Below are positions 26,001 through 40,209 of a stretch of 64,000 nucleotides of DNA, piece after piece. Made by a program: the position numbers and the translations under genes. How positions within the stretch are numbered: position 1 is the first letter of the stretch; each line of letters begins with the position of its first letter. The stretch is from positions 37,295,870-37,359,869 of the forward strand of contig JAVUNC010000006.1 in the NCBI GenBank assembly GCA_032173965.1, read 5' to 3'. The notes beneath the pieces are model-generated. The model was not told the DNA's origin and did no database searches. It saw only the letters and a list, made by a program, of their open reading frames with translations. The stretch is from Sitta carolinensis. Taxonomy: Eukaryota > Chordata > Aves > Passeriformes > Sittidae.

Positions 26001-29000
26001 CAGTCTGCTTATAGGTCTGCACACAATGGGCAAAGCAGTAGAGCACCCAGAACAAAATGTCACCAAATCCTCAGGCATTTTCACATGTATGCAATTCAGG
26101 AATAAATGCCTCTGATCTAATATTCAGAGCCAGTGGGCAGTCCTATTTCCCAGGATGAGCAAGGATGAGCAAGGACAGGAAATGTAAAGTACTAGTATAG
26201 AAGTGGATGCAGAGGACTGAGAAGGACTGGCAAGCACCTCACCATGGATAAATGAACAGGTAAGATTGTTATCCCACCTGATTTTCTTTTTCTTTTTTTT
26301 TTTTTTTTTAATTTTCAATGATCATTATGCAGTGAGCAAATTAATAAAAATCAGTATCATATGCAGAATGGCCCACCAACAAGCAAAAAAGGAACTACAT
26401 TCTTCAGCCACTTCATTTCCAAGTCGTAGCTGAAAGCCACACTGCTCAGGCAAAATGGATGATGTTTCAGTAGCAATGGACTGAGAACATACTGTGCAAG
26501 AGAGGCAATCCTTACATATTAATTCAAAGTAGATCAGCCTTCAGTTATGACAGATTTAAGAACTGTGCAGCACAGCTCAGCAATCTTCAGTGTCATCTGT
26601 AGAAGCCAGTAGTTATCATAAAAACTAGTCAGTTGCTTGGGTGTTTTTAACAATTTTATTTAAGACAGATTGTGATTTGTCTTCTATACATAAACATCAG
26701 AGTAAGAGGGGAAGGTTTAGAGAAAATCCATGTTAATTTTTTACCATGAAATAATTCAGGCTAATTTTCTCGGTGGGCTTGCCATCACAAACAAACAACC
26801 ATAGAGGAAGACACATATATGTCAAGCTGATTTATTTTGCTAGGATAAAATCATACAAAACAAAACAAAACAAAAAAATCCATGAAGAATCTTGAAAAGG
26901 ATTGTACATATTTTAATTATTTTTCCCCAATTAACTTTTCCATGTTGAAAGAAGATTGGGAAAAAATGCATGCTTCTCAGATAAAGTTAAGCTTTTGGAA
27001 ATCCAGTGTCCCAAGGGCTGGGTTTTGTTTTTTTTTTTTTTTTTGACGGGGCTGCACTTTGAATTGAAAGGAAAAAATATTGAAAGGAAAAATATTGTCT
27101 AAGTAACTTATGTTAGAAGTCAAATGCAAGCTATTTTTAAGCTCAGAACTATGAAAAACTTCATTGACTGAACTGGTTACCTGATTCGGGAGGTTTCTTA
27201 TTTTTATTAGACCAAGGCCTTGGCTGTCATAAATTAATGTATCTCTTGTTCTGATGGAGCTAGCTGAACAGTGTCCACTGGAAGTGTTCACTGGACCAAA
27301 GCATAAAGATGAGGAATCTCATGGCAATTAATCTGACCCACGAGACTCTTGCTTGAGTAAAACCAAGGAAAGAGGCAAACATTTTTCACAGCAGCCTCTA
27401 TATTTCTTCTATCTTTCTAATTGATTGGAGAGCAATTAAAATCTAAATTAGATCATCAATCAAATGAGGCTGTACTAAATACTGTTCCTGCTGCCATGTA
27501 CCAGCAAAATTTAGTTTGTTTGCAAGCCTATATCTTTACTCTAGTCATGCAATACAGACTAAGGGTTATGAGGAATATTTCTTTTATACTTTCCCTGACT
27601 ATAATGTTATTCTGGATTATTCAGGGGGAAAAGCATGTTTTTCTTATAAAGAAGAATAAGTGCATAACAATTGAAGAAATTAATGTTTTTTTTAAAATAA
27701 CAGGTCTGATCTTACTCTGTTACTTTTACTAAACCTGCACTGCACTGATGGCACCTGCTGCCTTGTATTGACACACTGCTGTACTTTGTTTACTTGGATG
27801 AAGATGGAAACACCATGAAGAATTAGGCTTCTGTGTGGCTTTATGTCTCTTTCCTTCATTTTTGTTGTTTTAATTACACATGTGATTAACAAATTAAAAT
27901 ATCAAAATTGTAAGTTAAATTCAGGCACACGTATGTGAAGCAAGCAGTTGCAAATCTCTTAAAGCCTTGGTACCAATCCCTCAGTTATTTATATTCACAC
28001 CATCTCTATGCTATAATTTCCAGCAAAGATTTTATCTTTGAATATCAAACTATTTGGAGCATGGGTCTTTATAAGGAAGGTATCTTTGTAAAGTACTCTG
28101 CCATTTACAGCATGTTGTTATGTTGTGAATGTTCCTGTTATTGATAAAATACAGTCTGTGAAATGCATGTGAAGTAATCGATAAGGCTGATTTTACCACT
28201 TTTCATTTCTTTAGCTCACTTATTTCAGGCATCTTATATCTTACTTTTTACTTCTGTGTTAGGGCTGGTAATGCTGACACAGTACCTGACAACTTGTTTC
28301 AACTTTGCTTGCTGCTGGCTTAGCAAACTAAATTCAGTAACAAATGTGAAATCAATTGCAGTTAAGGACACTTCTGCAAAGAATGAACAGAGCAGGAGTT
28401 CAGCAGCATCAAGATATATGCAAAGAGAAGTATATGCAGGAAGCATAATTTTCTTACTCCACTATAAAACAAAAGTGTCTGGATGACTGGATATTTCATA
28501 AAAGCAAAATATGAATCAGCCCCTTCATCTCAGGGAGGCAGGCATTTAAGATACTGGTGACTGATGGAATAGTTACCAAGCTTTCAGTTACGATAAAGGT
28601 GAATAATGATTTTTATGTCATTCTTCACAGTCTATCTTCGTATTGTTCTCCATCCTGCCAAAACTAGTGATCTGCTTTTCCACGTAGCACCCAAATGCCT
28701 CAGTGCTTTAACAATAACATAATATGAACTGGTGCCTCTCTTCTGTCAGCCCATGAAAAACTGTCTCTGGAGAATGTGAAGGTTTATGTGGTAGACCTTT
28801 AGGATGCTGGCAATAACAGCAGCAGGGAGCCCGAAATGGCATGTTCTGTCAACATGTTAGGACCACCAAGGGGTTCTACCTCTCCTTCCTAGATGTAATT
28901 TTTTTTTGTGGACTGTCAGGTAGAAAGCACCCCTTTCACATTCTCTCACAGCCTAAATAGAAATGATTAATAAAATATTCATGAAAAGGGGATAAAAAGG

Positions 29001-29446
29001 ACAGAGAAAATACCAAGTTATAATATCTTAATAAAACACCCAAAAGAAGAGAACTTATGGAGGGCAGATATAATGGCATCTCTCTCAGCTTATCTCTCTC
29101 AACTTATTTCAGATGCCTCCTGCTTTGGCTTACCCACGTGAATGTACAGAGTGATGGAGACTGAGAGAACATTGCTGAGTGCAGTTGAGCTCTGTGTCAT
29201 AGGGTATTATACAGGCCCAGAATACTTGGTCAGTGATAGCAGCTCTGAAGCTCTTTTCAGCCTGCACCTGCACCTCGTGCAGAGGAAACGCCTTTTATCA
29301 ATTTGCTAAACAATAGACTATGGCAGTTACATGCTTAAAAATGTTCCAGCTGTTAAAGCTGGTCTGTGGGAAACAGTGTACAGAAATCTGTGGTAATTCC
29401 ACCAAAAACACTATCTTTTATGAAAAATTATCTCAAAATCAGTTGG
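23005..29446. other. AT-rich non-coding stretch
   Basis: No supported gene. It contains T17 at 26293-26309, (CAAAA)4 around 26855-26878, T17 at 27028-27044, a 16-bp direct duplication around 27065-27095 and a 10-bp duplication around 26153-26170. A cysteine-rich short frame at 24058-24270 was considered and rejected. Confidence 0.55.
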
Positions 29447-29559
29447 AATATATATATAGATATAGATATAGATATAGATATAGATATAGATATAGATATA
29501 GATATAGATATAGATATAGATATATAGATATAGATATAGATAGATATAAAAATATATAA

Positions 29560-29608
<49 letters not shown>

Positions 29609-29630
29609 CATATATATATATGATATACAT
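29447..29630 (+). repeat. Compound microsatellite: (TATAGA)n, (TA)n, (CA)13, (TA)n
   Basis: A hexamer TATAGA/GATATA array of roughly 13 units fills about 29455-29545. It is followed by an AT dinucleotide run, a pure CA run at 29577-29602 (13 units) and another AT run ending near 29621. Frames in both strands here read Tyr-Arg or Tyr-Ile repeats and are not genes. The hexamer probably arose from a TA tract by point change and slippage. Confidence 0.95.
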
Positions 29631-32600
29631 AGCAAGGTAAATATCTCCTTTCTCACATCAGTAAATTGGCTAACACCAGTGTTATATTGAAGTTAACAAG
29701 TGCACTGAAAGATTAGATGTACTGCATGTGTTATGTGAGTTGACTTAAATATATTCAATCACAGAAGATATACAGATTAATACACTGTATTTTCATAAAT
29801 CCACCACATAACACTTTAGATCTTTGGTGTACATATTACCTATAAATTATTGGTTTTTAGAGCCTGACAAAAAATTACAAAAGGAACTCTGCCTTTTTGA
29901 AAGGGCTTGAAACTTGACACTGAGATGTGGACAGAGGTGCTGATGTGACTGCAGGAGAGATTTTGCCAGGAAATCTACAATAAAGGTACAACAGAGAACT
30001 TCCCAGTTCGATATGCAGTTATTAAGAATTTGGTGGCAGAATTGCTCAGGTTTTCATGTGCTGTAAGCATGTTCAGTCAGCTCACAAATGCCTTGTATCA
30101 GTGCAGACAGCAAGGAGAACTGCCCACGATCAGAGAGAAGATGAGCCCTTTCCAGGAGCAAACACACTTCCCCTGGAATAACACTTCCATGCTGTTAGAT
30201 CCTATTACAATGTAAGGTGTTGGCTTTGAATGTGAAAACACTTTTTCTCATTATTATTTGTTTCTACCCCTGAATACCATGAAGAGAGAAGGAAAAAAGC
30301 AGTAATGCAGTTAGATTATGAGAACTGAGATACTTTACATGGACTGGAAGGTGAAGAAAAGGTAAAGAGAGGGAGGATGCTGGAGGAAGAGCTCAGGCTT
30401 AAAAAGAGAAAAACAGAGCATTTGTGACTGTTCAGCATCTCAGCAGTGCTGTGCTCTCAGCAACAACTTTGAAATCCATGCAAGAATGGGTCTTGGAGAT
30501 CAAAAAAACAGAAAGCAGATAACAGGGCATAGCAGCAGATACAGAAGAGGTCCATATCATGAATGGGAAGGACTATTTTGGACATTACTGTTTCATTTTC
30601 CTGACAAAAACAAATTTGTGAGATTGAATATCCTTCAGGGCAACAGGACTTGCTTTCAGAGGATTCTCACAGTGCAACAAGTTTGGGAAAAAAAGCTTCA
30701 AAATAGTAGATGCTGACCTTTTCAAAATTGAAAATCTTGGTTTTATTGTATGTAACAAGCTCTCATTTGAAAATCCAAGCTACTGTGATTGAGAGACTAA
30801 AATGATCTGAAAAAAAAATAAAAAAAAAGAGACACTTCAAAATTATATAGAAGCCTGTTTCAATTGAATAGGAATCATGCACTTAACTTTCAGTCTACAA
30901 AAAAATGTGACATTTCAACTTCTAAGCCCTATTTGTGGTGAATACCTTCTTTTAATTGGGACAATTTTCCTAAGTGGGAAAAAACCATCTGTTTCCCTCT
31001 CCTTCCAGCTGTGGCTTTGCTCTTTCGCATTTCTCTGCTTCAGTTCTATAGGCACTGGGTAGCATTTCAATGGGAAATAGGGGAGGACGGAATAGAAGGG
31101 CTTCATTTGCTTTTTTACTAGAAAAATCCTTCTATTAAATGTTATGGTCATAAAATCAGTGGCCCATAATACATGAAATGGCAGGATTTGAATGTTTTTC
31201 AGTCTCAACTCAGCCATCTTCGGCTTACACACTACAATGCACCTCTTCTCTTTATTATCACCTGTTTCTTTCTCCAGAGCCTCATACCACATAAATAGGT
31301 AATTTTTGAGTGAATAATTTTTTCTTATTGTGTGTTATCACCATAATTTAAAATGTTCGCTTTGACACTTGTCTGAACCAATGCCCTAAGGTCCTATTTC
31401 AGTTTTTTGTCTTTCAAAGAAAGGCTATTTGCTGTTCGTATTCTTTTTAATACTCTAAAAGCAAAGGTATTCTGAAAGAATAATATTATCTTATATTGAT
31501 CAATGTTTGTGATCAACGGACATCAAATTTACCTTTGAGCTCTCAATATTTGAATTGCAGACACTAATTCAGCTGCTTATGTTCATCTTGTTCAATTAAA
31601 CATACAGGCCAACAAATTAAGTAACTGTAATAGAAGAGGCTGGATTTTGTCTGCAAAAGAAGGTGGCCACAAAATTTTGTTGTTTTTATTCTGCAAACCT
31701 TTATGGCACTCATCTAAGCTAAGCCTTAGCTTTGGTAGTTGCCATCAGCATTACAACAGTTTTGCTTTGAATTTTTTGCTTTGCTTGGCCACTAATGTTA
31801 GGAAACTTCACCTTCATTTTATACTACAAAACCATGAAATATCCAATAAGAAATCCATAAAATGTATATCCAAGAGAAGCAAACAGACTTTTCAAATAAC
31901 AATAAAGCAGAGTATTTCAAACAAAAGAATCAAAATACATGGAAATATGTGACCTGATGGTGGGAAAGATTTTACACAACATTCTCACAACATATATATA
32001 TATACCCACCTCCTCCTTTGCCAGTTTCTTTCTCCAAAAATAACCTGTATTTCATTTTGGCTGTTTTGGAGGCTTCAGATAATGTAACCCACACATACAT
32101 CTGCATTTGAAATGTAGTGGTTCATGAATGACCTTTTCATTACATTTACTAAGCAGGATCTTGATCCAAGTAGATTCTTTGGCTTGTGCTTATTCTACCC
32201 TCCCTTGTGCTTTGAACGAACCACTTCCCCAGGCTCAGAGGGCCATAACTTTCGTTGTTTGAAAAACTCATTTAACACAATTTATTGTAGCATTCTCTCC
32301 CCTTTTCCCCTGTCATAACTTCCTGATTGCTATTCATCTGTACCAGATGTGCTCTTTACATTTCCAAATTATATAAACTTATTACCCAAAATGGTTCTCC
32401 CTCTTTTCCCATCTGCTGTATATTTATATTTACAGTAGCATGCTAACTTGCATACTATAGCACACATTTAACTACTAGGTCTCAAAAAGCACAGGGAATT
32501 CCTCTCTTAGAGGTGCAGTTCTTGCCATCTGTAGCCATATCCCTCCTGTCTTCAAAAAAATCTGATTATGTAAGACACACAAGGCAGCCTTAGATAGAGG

Positions 32601-33052
32601 AGCCTCCGAGGAAAATTGGAGGTACTGCACACAGTAGTAGTCCTGAAGAAGCAGATGGCAACTTTTGGATCAGTCCTAAAGCCATGGTGCAAGGGTGACC
32701 TCCTTCTAAGGAGAAAACCAGCAGTGCCTGTTGAAAACTATCATTTAAATCTGCTGCTCAGCATAAAACTGGGAGTTTAAGTGGACTCGCTTGTATGCAT
32801 GTCTACTTCCTATTACATCTCTCTTGAGAAATATTAACTGGGAGCCAAAAATACTCAGTGATTTAACAAAAATAAAAACTAATCTGCAGAATCAATCTTC
32901 TTCAACTTTTCCAATGTAATAAAAAGGGAGTGGTGACTACTTTGCTCATCAAAAGTAAGATTTTTATTCATTTTCATGTTCAGAAAAGTGATGTACCTGT
33001 CAATCAAGACACTGCCTGTGCATGTACAAAAACCTCAGTATAAGTACAAGGA
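29631..33052. other. AT-rich non-coding stretch
   Basis: No gene or transposon recognised. A short (TA)n occurs near 31.99 kb and an A-rich patch near 30.81-30.83 kb. Frames at 30915-31292 (minus) and 31647-31952 (plus) show no motif. Confidence 0.55.
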
Positions 33053-33086
33053 CTTTTTTTTCCTCCTTTTTTCCTCCTTTTTGTAG
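33053..33086 (+). other. Polypyrimidine tract ending in a strong acceptor-like AG
   Basis: A run of almost pure pyrimidines about 30 bases long, built of TTTTCCTCC words, ends in TTTGTAG at 33086. This matches a vertebrate 3' splice site very well. It could equally be plain low-complexity sequence. Confidence 0.35.
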
Positions 33087-33131
33087 GATTTAGAACTTAT
33101 CCTTAAATTCATTCCAGCATTTTTTACCAGT
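33087..33131 (+). CDS. Possible 45-nt micro-exon (weak)
   Basis: Directly after the acceptor-like tract, 45 nt stay open in phase 0 and encode 15 residues (DLELILKFIPAFFTS). A GTGAGG donor-like hexamer follows. Both splice signals are good on paper. The segment is so short that openness carries little weight, and no neighbouring plus-strand exon supports it. It may be a cryptic or pseudo-exon. Confidence 0.12.
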
Positions 33132-36100
33132 GTGAGGGAAAATTTTAGTTCCTGGATTTATAGGATTATGCTAAATGCTAAACCAAAGCATAGCAACATG
33201 TACCTCATGCTGAATTTACCCTCTTTGCACAGTTCGGAGACCCAGTGTATCACCTCAAACCAACACAATAAAATGTGATAGCTCACCCACTTCAGTTACT
33301 GCTGTGAAAGAGCAGTGGCATAGCAGGGTCCTGACTAGGCCAGACACACTATTCTCAGTTGGGAGGAAAGAGCAGGATAGCAGATGTTGAAGCATATATT
33401 TTTGACAGATAATTTTGTCCTGAAAACACCTACTCTAAACTTAAAATCTCCCAACATTTGCATCTCCTTTTTCACTTTGGAGCCTTTTAATTTTTTTTAA
33501 AAGAGGGAAAAATCGTCATATTCCCAGTGCAGAATTGAAAATAAAAATTACTTTTTACTGCTTAGAATTGTTTAACAAAATAAGATATTTTAACAGTTAT
33601 CTTTCTCCAATGAAAAGATCTCCAAGGGTATTGAATATATTTGTTTGGGAAAAAAAAAAAATCATCATTTAAATTGCTAGTTAAATTATGTCCTTATTTC
33701 AGTTCTTCTCCTCTTCTGCAATTTAATACATTTTCAGTCTTGTCATGAGTGCTGTTTTTGTTATAGGATTAAGCACATTGTGGTATCATCTCAAAACCCA
33801 AGCCTATACCAGTACAATAACAGGGCTATGAAAACGCTTTTCACTTTCTAGCTCCATTTGTTCCACCAAAATTCACACAGTCTTGTGTGAGCCTGCATGT
33901 ACATCCATATTTCTGTGCCTTCATTGCTTGAATCCCCAAGTGGTTCTGATCTGGAAGCAGAACAAAGCAGCTGCCAGAGGAAGTTTATTCCAGGCAGTCT
34001 TGGGGTTCTGACTGACTGTGACAGGGGTGGTGTGTGTGGAAGATGACTTAGCTGTTATTTTCCTCACCTCTTGATCCAAGTTTGTGCCCCTCTGAGAGTC
34101 AGAAAACATAGTTCCAAGAGATAGTGGGATTTTCTCAACTTCTCAAGGAAAGTCTAGAATTATTTTTAACAATTAGCAATTTTTATTTTAACTCTGAGTG
34201 TTAAGTATTTCTCATAGCCTGAGATTCTGCAGTGCTGATGAAAGGCAAGCTAAATCCCATCCTGTGCCCTCCTTTTTATACAATCATTCTTCAGGAGTGT
34301 GAAACATCTGTATACTTTATATGCAGAGCTCAGCAGTAATTCATTCAAAGTACTTCACCTCCTATTTCTAAAACAACTGTGAGCAACTTAGCATTCAAGT
34401 GTCATTGGAAAATTAATTTTGCAGTCTTTTCATGGAGAAACTCGTGCTGGTGCAGAATCTTTGAAAAGAGAACATTAATTCTGTGCCAGTGGCACTGAAG
34501 GGGTGCATGATCTAGGTCATTTTATTTTAGCTAAAAATTAGACAGATCCTAATCTTGGAAGAATTAAAGAGTGGTAGAAATGCCTAAACTTTATCAAAAC
34601 ATTTTATTGAAAACTGGTGTAAAGAAGGATTTGTGTAATAAATGTGGACTCTTCTATGACTAATAAATAAATATAGAGATGTATGTCATATAAGTCTGCA
34701 AGGCGGTTGACTTAGTACAGCATGGAATTCTTACTTAAAACCTCATGATGTCCAATATCAGCAGAACACACAGTCAGCAGATTAACATTTATCTTAGTGA
34801 CATATCCAAACATGACTGGTTCACACTCAGTTCTAGTCAAACACAGCACCATTATCCACAGGGGCTTCTGCAGATGTTGTGTGCCTTTTTCTTGGTTATG
34901 TAGAAGAAATGTGAAGCTCTCAATGACAACATTTTCAAATGATACAATAATAGGCAAAGAAAGAAATAATGAGAGGCTATTTTTATCTCATAGTAAGCTG
35001 CATACTGATAGAATGGATTGTAGAATATAAAGTCTTTATAGAAAGACAGAAATGCCTCAAAAGTATTAGGGAATCAGCTGTTATATTAACTCTTTAAATG
35101 TTCAGTTTTAAAAGAGAGATCTGACTTAGTTATTTCTATTCAGGGAAGAACGATATAACATAATCTTCCTACTTTTGCAGATGAGGCCCAAAACTTTGAG
35201 AACTATAGAATTACTTAAAATGATCTGTTTCATTTCTGTTTACACCATAGTCTTGTTTTAATCAGTCCCCAATTACTCTTTCTACCTGGCCTTGTCACTG
35301 CAGCTGAATGATTGTGGCTCTTAAAATTAAATTTGCAATACAAATACCTGACACTTCAAATTTAGTTTGTCTTCTTAGAATAAAACAGTTTTAGAAGAGG
35401 GCATTTTGTGTAACTAAAATAGTGCTGCAGGCTAAACAGCTATGTAAACACTTATATAATCTGTCCACATCTCCTATGGTGCATTAAAACTATTTAATTC
35501 TACATTCTTTTTCTATCAAAAAGTAATTTAACAAAAAGTCGGGGGTTTTTTACCTTTTCTTAATTTTATTTTAATTTGTGGAATGATTGTGATTTTAAAA
35601 GATCAAAATTAGAAGGTTTCAGATAAAAACTCAAAGGAAACATTGATACTTCATTTTAAAAAAGAAATAAATTGATAACGTATCTCTGTAACTATTATTT
35701 TAAGCATGTCAGTACAATATTGTATTAAGTTTCTATAAATGGGAAATTAAATGTTTCTGTGTAATTTCTTATCCTGCTCTCAAGCAGTCCTTTAATATTT
35801 ATTCCAGTTTGCTGATGTATCAAGAATTGTAATGGAATTTAAAGCTTATTGGCGTGGGTAAAATATGCAGTTTGCTCTTCCCCATAACCTGGAGAATTTC
35901 TGCTACTGGATATATATTGCAGAAATAAATGGCAGTTTCACTTTGCTGTGATTCATCGGTTCATAACACTCAAGGTTAATGTGCTATGGTGGCTTATTCA
36001 TGAAAAATGTTTGCAAATCTTGAAAGTTTCATACATTTCTACACATATAATTTGTCCAAAAGTTCCTACCAGAAAGCATGGTTGCTCTTTATTCATTCTT

Positions 36101-37159
36101 CATCACTCATTTCTCTTTCAAAACCTTCCATTCTGCCAATGCATACACAGCACACGCATATACAATACAGTGTCTGCCAAAGTGACTGGTCACATGTTTA
36201 TGACTAGAAAAGAAGTTAAATTGTTCTGTAGCCCCATCAACCAATATTTTTCATGCCCTAAAAACAAGCAATCAAAAGAGAGTACTAAGCATACCATACT
36301 GTTTATTCCAAGCAAATAGTTCAGGTTATTCTATTTAACATATCTCAAGAAGTAGATTCTGGAAAGATGAAAATATGCCTTCTATTTCATGACTGCAGCC
36401 ATGGGGGCTGTAATTCCTACAAAGCACACCTACCTAGCTTTTGCAATTCAATGAATTAAGAGACCTGCTAGTCCTAGAAATTGTCTGTGTAGGTCTTTGT
36501 ACCCCATATGTGTTTTCCCTGTTAATCAACAATTCAGTGGTGACTTTGTCTTATTAGTGGTAACTTTTTTTTTTTCACAATTCTGCTTACCATTCCTGAA
36601 AAAGTGCGTTCTAAGCATTTTATTGCAGTTTTTTGAAGAAAAAAAATGTTAATAGGCAGGTTTTGAAGGTTTTCTCTTGCCTGAAGGTTTTGACTAGGAT
36701 CTTTAAGTGAAAGCTAAGGATTCCTAGAGCATTATTCAAAGTAAGATAATTTCACGTTCTCATCTAGGTGTTTTTATGTCTCTTCTCTTTTTTCTTATAT
36801 ATCTACTGTCATTTCAAAACTGCTAAGAAAAAATAATTATTCTTCATTTTTCTATGTGAAAGCTGTGCCACTAGCATCTCTTATTTGAGGAAGTTAGGGG
36901 TACTTTTTTTTACTACTGTCAGTCACAATGCTTTCAGCATGCCTAAATGGTGCAGATATTTGCACAAAACTAGAACAATCAGTTACTGACCAAATTTATC
37001 ATTCACCAACAATAATTATCCCCTCCCCACCATTCTTCACAACCTTTCAACCCTCACTGTTTGTTTCCCTGCAATTCCATGATTATGTACAAAGTTTTAG
37101 CCTGAGCACTGCAGGGAAAATATGATTTTCCTGTAGGAAGTCTTTGAGTTACATTGGGT
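33132..37159. other. AT-rich non-coding stretch
   Basis: No supported gene. A13 at 33649-33661 and T12 near 36565-36576 are the only repeats noted. The 123-codon plus frame 35948-36319 starts from a non-ATG codon and shows no motif. Confidence 0.55.
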
Positions 37160-37520
37160 TGCTTAGCCTGGAGAAAAGAAAGCTCAGGGGGACCTTATTA
37201 GTTTCTACAGCTGCCTGTGAAAGGATATTTTAGCAAGGTGGAGGTCAGCTTTGTCTCCACAACAAGTGACAGCATAAGAAGAAATGACCTCAAGCTGTGC
37301 CAGAGAAGGTTGAGATTCAATATTAGAAAACATTTCTTCACTGAAACGGTGGTTGGGCACTGATTGCATCTGGCATCCCAGAGAAGTGGCAGAAACACTG
37401 TCCCTGGAAGTTTTAAAAACGTGTGGATGTGGCATGTAGGGACATGGTTTAGTTGTGAACCAAATAGTACCAAGGTAACAGCTGGACTCAGTGATCTTAG
37501 AGGCCTTTTTAAACCTAAAC
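37160..37520 (+). mobile_element. CR1 LINE 3'-end fragment, plus strand
   Basis: The segment follows the CR1 3'-terminal consensus in order. It starts AGCCTGGAGAA and AGCTCAGGGGGACCTTATT, then has CTCAAGCTGTGCCAGAGAAGG and ATTTCTTCACTGAA. It ends with TGGACTCAGTGATCTTAGAGGCC and an AAACCTAAAC remnant. This is the non-coding 3' part of a 5'-truncated copy. The terminal octamer repeats are lost and several indels are visible, so it is old. Open frames of about 90-105 codons inside it on both strands are by-products of the repeat. Confidence 0.9.
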
Positions 37521-38774
37521 AAACCTCCTACCTGGTGGCTAAAATTTTGAATTCTACCTGTTATATAGACAGGTATTTTACAGTATTAGAATTCTTTATT
37601 CAGGAAAGAATTGTCAAAGTTGTAGTGTAGAGTGTACAAGTCTAATAAGAGTTGTATCACTTAAAACACCCCAGTGTACTGGTCCAGATAGTCAAAATTA
37701 TTATAAAAACAAAGTCATCAACATGTTATTTCCTACATAACTACAGAAAATCTTTCTATGCCAATTTTTATGTAATAAATATTTATTTCTATTGAGGGCA
37801 TCTCCCAATACCAACCACTGAGTAATAGTGGTTAATGAAGAGGCCAACACTTGAAATACTAAGTAAGAAATTTTTTTCTCAATTACATAAATTTCTCCAC
37901 CTACATTTGCTATATATTTTCTTTTTACTAAGTAGCTAAGATATATCTGCCTTTTTTTACAGTTCTCCTGCCCATATCTTTCTTTCCCTCAATATTTATT
38001 CTTGAATAATTTATATTGTTAGTACATTCTTTCACATCAGTAATTTTAAACTTCTTAGTATCACTTACATGTATGTTAAAAACTCCTGCAGAGAAATTTC
38101 TTTTTAATTCCAATACTGAGTTCTCATTAATATGAAAGATAATCATCTATACCTCATCCTTGGTGATATATCAGCACAAATAGAAGTGGAAAAATAAAGT
38201 CCTTCATCACAAATTTTTACCAAATGTAAATTAACAAAATAGTATCATTATCAATAGTACACACGTACTTACATATTTAGTAACACTGGGATGGCCATAT
38301 CAGATGAATGTATAAGCATTTTACTAAGTATATGTGATCTCCAGATATAGAAATCTGTATATATATTTATGCATTTTCACCAAGATCCAGCTGCCCCCTC
38401 TTCAATCACATTAAGAAAAGAAGAACATAGTTAAAGTTCGTTACATTAGAATATGTTCCAATTCTGTTTTCTCTCCTTTTAGATTCTGTAAACATCACAC
38501 CACTGTTTGCTGTTTTCCCACAGTGTAGAACAAAGAATTGCGGCTCTTTGCATACACGCATGAAAGCATCAAATTTGTTTCCATCTCCAGACAAGCTATT
38601 GGTTCCAGTCTATGCTCATCACTTCCTCTGGAAGCTGTGACTGGCAGGGTGAGCTTATGTTTGGCAGAGAGGTTATACTAAAAGCAGGCAGCTTAATATA
38701 CAGGATAGAAATTCTCTCCATGGAAATTTTTCAGATGGTCAGATCTGCACATTGTCCTGGAAGGTAGCTTCAGC

Positions 38775-38846
38775 TAAAAGCAAAAGAAAAAAATAAAATT
38801 TAAAAAACAAAAAACAAAAAGCAAAGAAAAGCCAAGCCAAGCAAAG
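38775..38846 (+). repeat. A-rich low-complexity tract
   Basis: About 70 bp of A-rich words (CAAAA, AAAGC, GCCAA). It has no associated retroelement body that I can recognise. Confidence 0.7.
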
Positions 38847-40209
38847 AGTCACAGAGAAATCTCCAAGAATGCACTTCACATACTACTCCAGTCCCACAAA
38901 AGAGCAATACCTCCCATCAGACTATCACATCCTCACTCATTAGCTTGCCACTGACAGAGGAGTTCAGCAGCCATAGATAATCTGTACCTGCTGCGCATGA
39001 TTATTTTCCTTTTGTTCGAACAATGAGAGGATAGACACTGCATCAAGTCTGAGTTTGTAGTGCTGATAAATCACACTTAAGGGAACAACGAAAACAGTGC
39101 CCATTTAATAAATATATGTTCATATCTCATACCTAATTGCTTCCAATGGGATACTAAATGTATCCTATGGAGATAAGAGAGTACATAAGTCACAAAAGGT
39201 AAAAAAAATCTCAGGGTTGCATATATTTCTCATGAGTTATAAGCAAAGCTCAAGAGCAAGTTTTTTTTGTCACTTTGCTACCTAATGCTGCTGTCAGATG
39301 AATGAGGGAATGAGAAGAATGAGGGATGAGCTCAGGGAGCAAACGGAAGAAAAAGTACCACTAGGAGTTAATGAAATACAAATTAAAGCATAAAGGAGAT
39401 TTACATATCCTAAACCACTTGATAAATAACTCTCGAATCAACTTCCATGAACAGTAAGGATAATAAATCCCGCTGTTCTTACAGGAACACATTTTACTCA
39501 TATTAGTTCCACCTACAATTAGTTTGTTTACTTATTTACATACCTAAAAAAATCTGCTTTTCAACTCTCAGGTTCTACATCTACACACTATTGACAATGC
39601 TATGCCACAGGCTTCTAGAAATGCACTCAGTCCCAGAAGTTTGGTTTTATTCCAAGGCTAGCACATTCAGGGTTTTGACTGTAATGACATTTGGGTTTCT
39701 CTCTAGCATGATTTGTGAAAATTCTGCTAGCTTCATCATTTCTAAGATAACTGATCTGAACTGGATCTTATTTTCGGTTCCGCACGAAAGTGGCAAGTAT
39801 GAGTCATCCACCACCCTCTAGTTCCAGCAGCTGTAAAAGAGGCTTGTATCAGAAACTGAACAGGAGCAAAGAGGACCTGGACCTTTAGGTGAAGCTAAAT
39901 ATTTCTGGAGAACTTAAGTATCAACTTAGTTAATATTTAAAGATCCTGATAGACAGAATAATTAAATAAGCAATATTTATCTTATTCTGTAGCTCTCAAA
40001 CACAAGACATCACACAAACCTGTCTCATTCTTTTGTAAAATGATCACTAAAAAGAAGGCTGTTTCTTTCTAACTTCCAATCACATAGATAGGCTTAATAT
40101 TTTAAAGAGAAAGCACTTCATGTCCATTTTGAATTCTTTAAGGAAAAGTCTACTTTGGCCATATAAACATAAGAGAGACTTTAGTCTCCCATCTGTAGCA
40201 GAAGATCAG

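Noticed and set aside
29411..29656. Tyr-Arg and Tyr-Ile/Val repeat proteins
   Set aside because: Direct translation of the compound microsatellite.
37198..37630. Open frames of about 88-105 codons on both strands
   Set aside because: They overlap the CR1 fragment at 37160-37520 and follow its sequence. CR1 3' ends do not encode these products.
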